This document shows, one piece after another, positions 30,084 through 35,308 of a stretch of 35,308 bases of DNA. The stretch lies in the NCBI GenBank assembly GCA_910585295.1, contig CAJUDE010000005.1, forward strand, positions 1 through 35,308, given 5' to 3'. Each line of letters opens with the position of its first letter. Positions within the stretch are counted from its first letter, which is position 1. The DNA comes from an uncultured Lachnospiraceae bacterium (GTDB lineage Bacteria > Bacillota > Clostridia > Lachnospirales > Lachnospiraceae). A program made the translations under genes and the position numbers. The notes below the pieces were generated by a model, which ran no database searches, was not told the DNA's origin, and saw only the letters and a list, made by a program, of their open reading frames with translations.

Positions 30084-30641
30084 ATGGAGATTGGAAGTAC
30101 TTTAAGGGCATCAAGGATACGCTCCAAAATGACAGTGGAACAAATTTCTAAGATTCTGACGAACCAGGGATACAAAGCTTCTCAAAAGACTGTATATAGT
30201 TGGGAAAATGGGAATAGTAAGCCAGACATCGAAATTCTTATGAAATTATGTGATATATACGAAATAAGGGATGTATTAGGGGCTTTCGGATATAATGGAT
30301 ATAAAGAAAACAGAAGCCTCCAACTAAATATGAAAGAAGTTGACATGGTAGAAAAATACCGTGACCTCGACCCTCACGGAAAAAAAATGGTAGACTTCAC
30401 ATTAAATGAAGAATGGGAACACTCGCATGAATTAAAATCCCTAAATAGTAAAATCGCTTCATTGAATGCGAACAAGGGGAAATCATCACACATAGAAAAG
30501 AATACTACTATGAGCCACCTGCTTCCAGATGCCGCTCACGATAGTACAAATATGGATATAGCAGAAGAAATGATTCAGCATGATGAAGATATCATGAATG
30601 ATGCTAATTCAAAGTGTAGGGGCTGTAACTGTAATGAGTGA
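30084..30641 (+). CDS. XRE-family regulator, third
   Basis: 185 residues from the ATG at 30084 with GAAAGGAGAGC upstream. Helix-turn-helix at residues ~6-65: LRASRIRSKMTVEQISKILT, KASQKTVYSWENGNSKPDIE, then LMKLCDIYEI. A VEKYRDLDPHGKKMVDFTLN block follows, common in phage XRE proteins. The C-terminal 80 residues are polar and end with a Cys-rich SKCRGCNCNE. The long-insert XRE type with this ending is unusual; there is no ImmA-like peptidase partner next to it. Confidence 0.85.
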   Translation: MEIGSTLRASRIRSKMTVEQISKILTNQGYKASQKTVYSWENGNSKPDIEILMKLCDIYEIRDVLGAFGYNGYKENRSLQLNMKEVDMVEKYRDLDPHGKKMVDFTLNEEWEHSHELKSLNSKIASLNANKGKSSHIEKNTTMSHLLPDAAHDSTNMDIAEEMIQHDEDIMNDANSKCRGCNCNE

Positions 30642-30813
30642 GCATGATGCAGAAGAATTTTGGAATATTATTTTAAAGAAATTCGCTCCAACCACATGGG
30701 ATAATATTGAGGAAGAAGAACCAGATGCCATTGACTTGGAAATGTTAAAAGCTATTGAAACAGACCCTGAATGCCATGAATTTACCAAAGAAAACGATAT
30801 TGATTGGAATTAA
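30634..30813 (+). CDS. Small acidic protein coupled to the XRE gene
   Basis: 59 residues from the ATG at 30634, which overlaps the XRE stop codon. It begins MSEHDAEEFWNIILKKFAPT and is very acidic after that (EEEEPDAIDLEMLKAIETDP). It resembles antitoxin-like or anti-regulator small proteins only in composition; no domain recognised. Coupling suggests it works with the XRE regulator. Confidence 0.65.
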   Translation: MSEHDAEEFWNIILKKFAPTTWDNIEEEEPDAIDLEMLKAIETDPECHEFTKENDIDWN

Positions 30814-30910
30814 ATCCTGTTTCATTAACCATTATATAAAAGATTATAGGCTACTGTAAGTATGAGCAAAGAATTGATGCAGGAGTAAAGAAAGTCTTCC
30901 GGGAAGCATA

Positions 30911-30939
30911 TTGCACTTGATACCTGCATATGCTATAAT
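30911..30939 (+). promoter_or_regulatory. Promoter of orphan antisense-like RNA
   Basis: TTGCAC (30911-30916), 17 bp, TATAAT (30934-30939), with TGC before the -10. It lies in a 62-bp block (30896-30957) identical to 31622-31683. Confidence 0.85.
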
Positions 30940-30945
30940 GCCAAT

Positions 30946-31012
30946 AGGCAAAGCGAAAGCAGTGTCCATTGACACAAAAAAACCCCCGGAGGGCGTTCCG
31001 GGGGTTTTTTTA
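30946..31012 (+). ncRNA. Orphan antitoxin-like small RNA (copy 1)
   Basis: Predicted transcript of about 67 nt between a strong promoter and a strong terminator, with no ribosome binding site or open frame. The first third equals that of the antitoxin RNA at 31672. The middle differs, forming hairpin GTGTC-CATT-GACAC (30962-30975), the counterpart of GTGTTC-ATAC-GAACAC in copy 2; the stem pairs change together. No toxin gene stands opposite it; the DUF4258 gene occupies that place. Confidence 0.75.
30977..31011 (+). terminator. Terminator of orphan RNA
   Basis: AAAAAACCCCCGGA (30977-30990) with TCCGGGGGTTTTTT (30997-31010), 14 bp perfect stem, loop GGGCGT, ending in a seven-T run. Confidence 0.92.
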
Positions 31013-31038
31013 TTGAATTCAAAGAAAGGTTATATTAT

Positions 31039-31353
31039 ATGGAATTAGAAATAGAAAAATTACGTAAATTATGCCAAGATGATAAAATAAAGTGGTCACG
31101 GCACGCCTTAAAAAGACTTCGTGAACGTAAAATCAGCATCGCTGATTTTGAAAACTGCATCTTGCACGGCGAAATCATTAAGCAATATCCTGATGACCGC
31201 CCTACACCAAGCTGCTTGATCCTTGCCTGGATAAACAACACCCCTTTACATATCGTAGTAGGTTCCGATGGGAATTACATTTATTCCATAACTGCTTACT
31301 ATCCCAGCAAAGAGGAATGGCTGCCTGACATGAAAACCAGAAAGGAGCATTAG
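31039..31353 (+). CDS. DUF4258-type protein, probable toxin of a type II pair
   Basis: 104 residues with AGAAAGG before the ATG. DUF4258 features: KWSRHALKRLRERKISIADF, CILHGEIIKQYPDDRPTPS, then PLHIVVGSDGNYIYSITAYY, an RelE/MqsR-like alpha/beta fold with a conserved His-Ala-x-x-R near the start. It stops one base before the YgiT-like gene, the usual order for DUF4258/YgiT pairs proposed as toxin-antitoxin modules. RNase activity is inferred from family likeness. Confidence 0.82.
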   Translation: MELEIEKLRKLCQDDKIKWSRHALKRLRERKISIADFENCILHGEIIKQYPDDRPTPSCLILAWINNTPLHIVVGSDGNYIYSITAYYPSKEEWLPDMKTRKEH

Positions 31354-31354
31354 T

Positions 31355-31588
31355 ATGTGCGCATATTGCGGAGGGACACTCCAACCCACTCATGTTGATT
31401 ATGTCGAAAAAATAGACAACTACATTATTGTAATTAGAAATGTACCTTGTGAAAAATGCATTCAATGCGGAGAAGAATATTTTTCTGGAACTGTTGCCAG
31501 AAAACTTGAATCCATTTTAGACAGTATCCAAATGATTTCCAGTGAAATTACTGTGACCGTTATTGATTATGCGACCAAAGTCGCATAA
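31355..31588 (+). CDS. YgiT/MqsA-type zinc-finger protein, probable antitoxin
   Basis: 77 residues. Two CxxC pairs, MCAYCGG at the start and CEKCIQCGEEYF in the middle, form the MqsA/YgiT N-terminal zinc domain. The C-terminus is a short helix-strand region without the XRE domain of full MqsA, as in the DUF4258-linked short forms. Translationally coupled to the gene before it. It would neutralise the DUF4258 protein. Confidence 0.85.
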   Translation: MCAYCGGTLQPTHVDYVEKIDNYIIVIRNVPCEKCIQCGEEYFSGTVARKLESILDSIQMISSEITVTVIDYATKVA

Positions 31589-31621
31589 ATTAAAAAATTA
31601 ATATTACTTACGTTGTATAAC

Positions 31622-31683
31622 CTTCCGGGAAGCATATTGCACTTGATACCTGCATATGCTATAATGCCAATAGGCAAAGCGAA
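31622..31683 (+). repeat. 62-bp direct repeat (second copy; first 30896-30957)
   Basis: The block CTTCCGGGAAGCATATTGCA ... AGGCAAAGCGAA is identical in both places, 726 bp apart. It spans the promoter and the first part of each small RNA. The DUF4258/YgiT pair lies between the copies. Confidence 0.93.
31637..31665 (+). promoter_or_regulatory. Promoter of antitoxin RNA
   Basis: TTGCAC (31637-31642), 17 bp, TATAAT (31660-31665), preceded by TGC; identical to copy 1. Confidence 0.87.
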
Positions 31684-31745
31684 GTCAGTGTTCATACGAA
31701 CACAAATGAAAACCCCCGGAATGGCAGTCCGAGGGTTTTCTTATT
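31672..31745 (+). ncRNA. Antisense antitoxin RNA of a Fst-like type I system
   Basis: Predicted transcript of about 74 nt. It carries AAAGCGAAGTCAGT (31676-31689) and TTCATACG (31691-31698), both repeated in the same orientation within the convergent toxin gene (31822-31835 and 31839-31846). Since the toxin is read from the other strand, this RNA can pair in trans with the toxin start codon and first codons. It also shares the terminator hairpin with the toxin transcript. This is the layout of the par/Fst RNA II. Start point is estimated from the -10. Confidence 0.82.
31709..31739. terminator. Shared bidirectional terminator of toxin and antitoxin RNAs
   Basis: AAAACCCCCGGA (31709-31720) with TCCGAGGGTTTT (31728-31739), 12 bp with one mismatch, loop ATGGCAG. 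A and T tracts flank the stem so that it can act on both strands. Confidence 0.8.
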
Positions 31746-31747
31746 GG

Positions 31748-31843
31748 CTAGTTGTCATTGTCGTCACCATCTAACCATTTGATGATGTAGTGGCAGGCTA
31801 CACCACCCATGATAGTAACCAAAAGCGAAGTCAGTATATTCAT
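31748..31843 (-). CDS. Fst-like type I toxin peptide, 31 residues
   Basis: ATG at 31843 with AAAGGGGGTG six bases upstream, TAG at 31750-31748. The peptide has one membrane-spanning helix (MNILTSLLVTIMGGVACHYI) followed by IKWLDGDDNDN, a charged, acidic tail. Single membrane helix, a Trp/Leu-Asp junction and polar end are the architecture of Fst/Ldr-family toxins, which depolarise or disturb the membrane. It is expressed from a near-consensus promoter and faces an antisense RNA complementary to its start region. Confidence 0.8.
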   Translation of the reverse strand: MNILTSLLVTIMGGVACHYIIKWLDGDDNDN

Positions 31844-31890
31844 ACGTTTCACCCCCTTTCCGTTTCCGGATTGGGTATGACAACAAATGG

Positions 31891-31919
31891 ATTATACCAC
31901 ACTACCATAACCTTAACAA
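31891..31919 (-). promoter_or_regulatory. Promoter of the toxin mRNA
   Basis: Minus-strand TTGTTA (31919-31914), 17 bp, TATAAT (31896-31891). It would start transcription near 31884 and give a ~175-nt mRNA ending in the shared terminator. Confidence 0.85.
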
Positions 31920-31920
31920 G

Positions 31921-31957
31921 AAAAAACCGCCCCAGATACTCCCAATATCTGGAACGG
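31921..31957 (-). terminator. Terminator of the minus-strand small RNA
   Basis: 12-bp stem (31946-31957 with 31927-31938), wobble pairs only on the minus strand, then TTTTTTCTTG. Confidence 0.82.
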
Positions 31958-32003
31958 CAAGCATATCAGCCTAAGGGGACTAGAGCCGATACACCTATAT
32001 CAC
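31921..32003 (-). ncRNA. Small RNA of unknown role upstream of the toxin promoter
   Basis: A minus-strand unit of about 83 nt between a promoter at 32038-32010 and a terminator at 31957-31921. The terminator stem CCGTTCCAGATA/TATCTGGGGCGG has two G-U pairs that form only in minus-strand RNA and is followed by six U, so direction is clear. An ATG at the 3' side (MLAVPDIG...) has a poor ribosome binding site and overlaps the hairpin. Role unknown; it lies antisense to the leader of the recombinase gene. Confidence 0.65.
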
Positions 32004-32009
32004 ACACAT

Positions 32010-32038
32010 ACTGTATCACTCTTTACACCCTTCGTCAA
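32010..32038 (-). promoter_or_regulatory. Promoter of the minus-strand small RNA
   Basis: TTGACG (32038-32033), 17 bp, TACAGT (32015-32010). Confidence 0.72.
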
Positions 32039-32093
32039 GATATGGTGTATTTTTTATACCCTTTTTCATAAAATTACATTAGGAGATGATGAC

Positions 32094-33695
32094 ATGAATA
32101 GACCCCTAAACCCCCTTGGCACCTACTATGCATACCTTAGGAAGAGCCGTGCCGACCGTGATGCAGAAGCCCATGGAGAGGGGGAAACCCTTTTACGCCA
32201 TGAGAAAATACTGGAAGGCCTCTCTTCCAAGCTTGGCATCACCATTTCTAAATTTTACCGGGAAATTGTTTCTGGGGAGACCATTCAGGACAGACCCGTT
32301 GTCCAGGAGCTGCTGCAGGATATCAGCAATGGGAAATGTGACGGCGTCCTAGTGGTGGAAGTGGAACGTCTGGCACGAGGCGATACCAGCGACCAGGGAA
32401 CCATTGCAAAATATTTCAAATTTTCTGATACCCTTATTATAACCCCCTTGAAAATATTTGATCCAACAGATGAATATGATGAAGAATATTTTGAATTTGG
32501 GCTTTTCATGAGCCGCAGGGAATATAAAACTATAAACCGCAGGATCCAACGCGGGCGGATTGCATCTGTCCAGGAAGGAAAATGGATTGCCAGCACTGCC
32601 CCATACGGCTATGAACGGATAAAGATACCAGGCAATAAAGGCTATACCCTCCAAATCATCCCCGAACAGGCTGAAATCGTCCGTTTAGTATTCCACCTAT
32701 ACCTTTATGGTGAAAAACAGCCAGACGGCTCTTCTAAACGCCTTGGGCGCTTTCTGATATGCAAGAAACTGGATGCCATGGGCATTAAGCCAGCAGTTTC
32801 CGAAAAATGGTCTGTCAGCACCATTAAGGATATGTTGCAGAACCCTGTCTATATCGGTAAAGTTTGTTGGGGAAAAGACATTGAGAAGAAAGTAATTACA
32901 AACGGGACCACAAAAAAAATCCGTATTAAAAACCCTGACTTCCAAATGTATGACGGCCTGCATCCCGCCATCATTCCAAATGACATTTTTTCTAAAGCCC
33001 AAGAACTGGCCCATTCAAAACCTGCTGCACCTATTACAAGCAATAAAATCTTGAAAAACCCCCTATCTGGGATTATAAAGTGCGGGAAATGCGGCTCCCT
33101 CCTTACCCGGGCAGTCAGCAACACAAAAGACAATTATTATAACCTCCGCTGCCCTAACCGCGACTGTGACAATGTTTCCGCCCCCTTGTACCTTATAGAA
33201 CAGAAACTTTTGGAAGCCCTACAGGACTGGCTAGAGGGCTATGAATTGGAATGGGAAAAGGAAGGCCATACTTTTAATGAATCTGTGATAAAAGAGAATT
33301 CCTTACATAATTATGAAAAAGAATTGCAGTTAGCCAAAGGACAGCAGGAGCGCACCTATGATTTGTTGGAACAGGGAATTTACACCCCAGATGTTTTCCA
33401 GAGCCGATTGAAAACCATTTCCGATAAGATACAGGCTATTACAACTGAAATTTCCAACTTGCAGCGCTCCATTGAAGAAGAGCAGAAAATTGCATACGCA
33501 TTAAACACGTTTATTCCCCGATTCCGCCATATCCTGGATGTATACTTCCATACAGACAGCATCCTTGCTAAAAATGAAATGCTAAAAAGTATCCTTGACC
33601 ATGCAGAATATACAAAAGAAGAAAGAAACCGGAAGTTCAGCCGTGACAATGCTAACTTTAAACTTACCATATACCCAAAACTTCCCAAACATTAA
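32094..33695 (+). CDS. Large serine recombinase (phage integrase)
   Basis: 533 residues, AGGAGATGATGAC before the ATG. Catalytic domain at residues ~10-160: YYAYLRKSRADRD with nucleophile Ser18, VVEVERLARGD with Arg92 and Arg95. Recombinase domain with APYGYERI and VYIGKVCWG, zinc ribbon Cys330, Cys333, Cys353, Cys358 (CGKCG and CPNRDC), then a coiled coil around residues 395-480. It catalyses attP x attB integration and, with a directionality factor, excision. It ends about 30 bp from the junction with host sequence. Confidence 0.96.
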   Translation: MNRPLNPLGTYYAYLRKSRADRDAEAHGEGETLLRHEKILEGLSSKLGITISKFYREIVSGETIQDRPVVQELLQDISNGKCDGVLVVEVERLARGDTSDQGTIAKYFKFSDTLIITPLKIFDPTDEYDEEYFEFGLFMSRREYKTINRRIQRGRIASVQEGKWIASTAPYGYERIKIPGNKGYTLQIIPEQAEIVRLVFHLYLYGEKQPDGSSKRLGRFLICKKLDAMGIKPAVSEKWSVSTIKDMLQNPVYIGKVCWGKDIEKKVITNGTTKKIRIKNPDFQMYDGLHPAIIPNDIFSKAQELAHSKPAAPITSNKILKNPLSGIIKCGKCGSLLTRAVSNTKDNYYNLRCPNRDCDNVSAPLYLIEQKLLEALQDWLEGYELEWEKEGHTFNESVIKENSLHNYEKELQLAKGQQERTYDLLEQGIYTPDVFQSRLKTISDKIQAITTEISNLQRSIEEEQKIAYALNTFIPRFRHILDVYFHTDSILAKNEMLKSILDHAEYTKEERNRKFSRDNANFKLTIYPKLPKH

Positions 33696-33745
33696 AATAT
33701 TTATAACATATATCTTATATGCCGATACACTTATGGCCCTCCAAT
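33696..33745. other. Prophage-host attachment junction (att)
   Basis: AT-rich phage sequence after the recombinase stop changes to host coding sequence that resumes as YTYGPP in the frame of a SleL/YaaH-like gene from about 33726. Intact family members read a Trp-Gly just before this, which is absent here. The crossover is thus near GATACACTTATGG (33724-33736). The other half-site and the 5' part of the host gene are outside the window. Confidence 0.75.
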
Positions 33746-34148
33746 GGCAGTTGCGCCCATTAATAAAGTGCGCCAGGTGGTGGAATATGCACTGACTAAA
33801 ATTCCCCCTTCCAAAATTAGCCTTGGGATCCCAAACTACGGCTATAACTGGACGCTTCCCTTTGTCCAAGGCAGTTCCAAAGCAACTACCATAGGCAATA
33901 TAGAGGCTGTCCAGATTGCAGTTGCAAACAATGCAGCCATCCAGTTCGACGAAACTGCACAGTCCCCTTATTTTCATTATGTTTCAGAAGGATTATCCCA
34001 TGAAGTATGGTTTGAAGACGTCCGAAGCCTTTCGGCAAAATTCGGGCTGGTAAAAGAATTTAACTTACGCGGAATGGGCTATTGGCAGATTATGCAGCTC
34101 TTCCGGGCAAACTGGCTGCTCCTGGCAGATACTTTTTCCATCATATAA
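33726..34148 (+). pseudogene. C-terminal fragment of a SleL/YaaH-like spore germination glycosyl hydrolase
   Basis: About 140 codons continuing from YTYGPPMAVAPINKVRQVVE to the stop at 34148. GH18/YaaH features: PPSKISLGIPNYGYNWTLPF, SPYFHYVSEGLSHEVWFEDV, and a GMGYWQIMQLFRANWLLLAD ending. The N-terminal LysM modules and catalytic DxxDxE part are missing; they should lie at the far side of the prophage. The gene is disrupted by integration, not decayed, because this part is free of stops. Confidence 0.88.
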
Positions 34149-34178
34149 GGCCAGGGATGCATGTTAGGCGCGTTGGGA

Positions 34179-34215
34179 AGTCAAAGGCCTTGCGTAGCTG
34201 ATGGGGCCTTTGACT
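34179..34215. repeat. Long inverted repeat downstream of the host hydrolase
   Basis: AGTCAAAGGCC (34179-34189) with GGCCTTTGACT (34205-34215), 11 bp perfect. It could terminate the hydrolase transcript, but no U-run follows. It is the only notable element of the 152-bp gap 34149-34300. Confidence 0.5.
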
Positions 34216-34300
34216 CTCGCGGCGTTCGCCAAATCCCCCGCAACCCCGGCTGCATAGCCCATTGCCCGCAGGATAAAATGCCCAAACACGCCCGAAACTG

Positions 34301-34606
34301 TCAATACTCATAATCAATACATGCCCTGCCCTCACGCAACTGGCTTATGTACTTGCCAAATTTTACATGCTCTGGATGCTTTTGGTATTCCTCCAGCCCT
34401 GCCATATCCTTAAAATCACAAATCAAGGCCAGTTCATAATTCGTCCCATCTGCTGCTGGGGCGTTGCATACCACTTCCATCTTCTCTACGGAAGGCACCA
34501 AATCTTTTAGCTTCTCTGCCTGTCCCTGGGCTTCCTTTGCCAGTTCCAATGCAGGCTTCCCTTCAAATTCCTGTTTTAATTTAAACATTACAATATGCTT
34601 AACCAT
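34301..34606 (-). CDS. Dabb (stress-responsive A/B barrel) domain protein
   Basis: 101 residues. The Dabb fold signature is clear: MVKHIVMFKLKQEFEGKPAL at the start, a LKDLVPSVEKMEV block, YELALICDFKDMAGLEEYQK and HPEHVKFGKYISQL at the end. Such proteins are small dimeric ferredoxin-like barrels of mostly unknown role in bacteria. A purine-rich GGGAGGGAAGTAAGA lies before the ATG. Host gene, in the same direction as the tRNAs upstream of it. Confidence 0.93.
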   Translation of the reverse strand: MVKHIVMFKLKQEFEGKPALELAKEAQGQAEKLKDLVPSVEKMEVVCNAPAADGTNYELALICDFKDMAGLEEYQKHPEHVKFGKYISQLREGRACIDYEY

Positions 34607-34650
34607 TCTTACTTCCCTCCCTAATAATCCTAATTTTATAAAACAAAAAA

Positions 34651-34721
34651 AGCAGATGACGGGAATCGAACCCGCCTCTCCAGCTTGGGAAGCTGGCGTT
34701 CTACCAATGAACTACATCTGC
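34651..34721 (-). tRNA. tRNA-Gly (CCC)
   Basis: 71-nt cloverleaf with acceptor GCAGATG/CATCTGC, anticodon stem CCAGC/GCTGG and loop TTCCCAA giving anticodon CCC, T-loop GGTTCGATTCC, discriminator U. No encoded CCA. Confidence 0.95.
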
Positions 34722-34823
34722 ATTAAACATATTATATAATATTATTTAGAAAATGTCAAGCCCTAAAATAAAAATTCTACTTAAAACTTTTATCTTTACG
34801 GCCAGGCTCCAAAGAACCATAAA

Positions 34824-34907
34824 TGCCGGCGACCGGAATCGAACCGGTACGATGTTGCCACCACAGGATTTTAAGTCCTGCGCGTCTGCCAGTTCCGCCA
34901 CGCCGGC
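34824..34907 (-). tRNA. tRNA-Leu (TAA)
   Basis: 84-nt gene with acceptor GCCGGCG/CGCCGGC, anticodon stem CAGGA/TCCTG and loop CTTAAAA giving anticodon TAA, and a long variable arm as required for Leu. CCA is not encoded. Confidence 0.95.
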
Positions 34908-34912
34908 ACAAA

Positions 34913-34985
34913 TGGGACCTACAGGGCTCGAACCTGTGACCCTCTGCTTGTAAGGCAGATGCTCTCCCAGCTGAGCTAAGATCCC
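34913..34985 (-). tRNA. tRNA-Val (TAC)
   Basis: 73-nt gene, acceptor GGGATCT/AGGTCCC, anticodon stem TCTGC/GCAGA, loop CTTACAA giving anticodon TAC. Confidence 0.95.
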
Positions 34986-35046
34986 ATTCCACATACCTTA
35001 CTGAATAAGAGACATCCAATAAGCATACAATATACTATTGTACGGA

Positions 35047-35120
35047 CGACCCAGAAGGGACTCGAACCCTCGACCTCCGCCGTGACAGGGCGGCGCTCTA
35101 ACCAACTGAGCCACTAGGCC
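35047..35120 (-). tRNA. tRNA-Asp (GTC)
   Basis: 74-nt gene, acceptor GGCCTAG/CTGGGTC, anticodon stem CCGCC/GGCGG, loop CTGTCAC giving anticodon GTC, discriminator G. Confidence 0.95.
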
Positions 35121-35213
35121 ACTTTATAAAATTGCAAAACTTTCACTTACAATACTGCTTGTAAGCAAAAGCATGCGCATTGGAAAACCCATACAGAAGC
35201 AAGACACACGCCT

Positions 35214-35308
35214 TGGTCAAGCCCTCGGCCTATTAGTGGCGGTCAGCTCCATGCGTCGCCGCACTTCCACCCCCGCCCTATCCACCTCGTGTTCCACAAG
35301 GGGCCTTA
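35214..35308 (-). rRNA. 23S rRNA, 3' end (runs off right edge)
   Basis: The minus strand reads the conserved 23S 3' end: GAGCTGACCGCCACTAATAG, then GCCGAGGGCTTGACC, with the upstream GGTGGATAGG-type and GGAAGTGCGGCGACGCATGG region. The exact 3' end is estimated. Only the last ~95 nt are in the window. The tRNA cluster follows directly; no 5S sequence is present in the 93-bp spacer. Confidence 0.93.

Noticed and set aside
33582..33977. 131-codon minus-strand frame across the attachment junction
   Set aside because: Antisense to both the recombinase end and the host hydrolase fragment.
34746..35019. Open frames reading SSAGRASALQAEGHRFEPCR-type and AQLGEHLPYKQRV-type peptides
   Set aside because: These are the well-known false proteins produced by translating tRNA genes (Leu, Val here).
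1..35308. CRISPR array, IS element, holin or endolysin
   Set aside because: Looked for and not seen: no regularly spaced repeats, no transposase, no amidase or lysozyme motifs; lysis genes are expected left of the window.

Overview
The window is most of an integrated prophage (about 1 to 33,730) followed by host chromosome (about 33,730 to 35,308). The host looks like a spore-forming, low-GC member of the Clostridia, most likely Lachnospiraceae. This is an inference from the interrupted SleL/YaaH-type spore germination hydrolase, strong purine-rich ribosome binding sites, and the types of small phage proteins present; there is no 16S sequence here to confirm it.

Positions 1-17,824 (minus strand) hold the late genes, read right to left: HNH nuclease, small and large terminase, HK97-type portal, ClpP-like protease, HK97-fold capsid, connector and head-closure genes. 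A contractile tail of the PBSX/Xkd type follows: sheath, tube, chaperone with a programmed -1 frameshift, tape measure, LysM protein, XkdQ/R/S, baseplate J, XkdU-like, collar and fibre. The phage is therefore a myovirus-like chimera of an HK97 head and a PBSX tail. Lysis genes are not seen and probably lie past the left edge.

Positions 17,825-25,140 (minus strand) hold an ArpU-like late regulator and early genes: VRR-NUC nuclease, HUH-type replication initiator, DNA methyltransferase and many small proteins, several shorter than 60 codons. Positions 25,140-30,820 are the immunity and accessory region. It has two divergent repressor/Cro-like switches (26.4-26.9 kb and 27.3-28.1 kb), a third autoregulated XRE protein (30.1 kb), a solitary HsdR-N-like nuclease, a truncated HicB, and two near-identical 130-bp intergenic repeats that each precede a small Cys-rich protein.

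Positions 30,820-32,040 form a compact RNA-rich island. It contains a convergent toxin mRNA/antisense RNA pair resembling the Fst/par type I toxin-antitoxin system, a second 'orphan' copy of the antisense RNA gene with an altered targeting segment, a DUF4258/YgiT-like type II pair between the two copies, and a further minus-strand RNA unit with its own promoter and terminator. I regard this island as the most novel part of the window.

A large serine recombinase (32,094-33,695) abuts the attachment junction. Directly after it lies the C-terminal part of a SleL/YaaH-like glycosyl hydrolase, so the prophage splits a germination gene. The host flank then carries a Dabb-domain gene, tRNA-Gly, tRNA-Leu, tRNA-Val and tRNA-Asp genes, and the 3' end of a 23S rRNA gene, all on the minus strand. 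No 5S gene lies between the 23S and the tRNAs.
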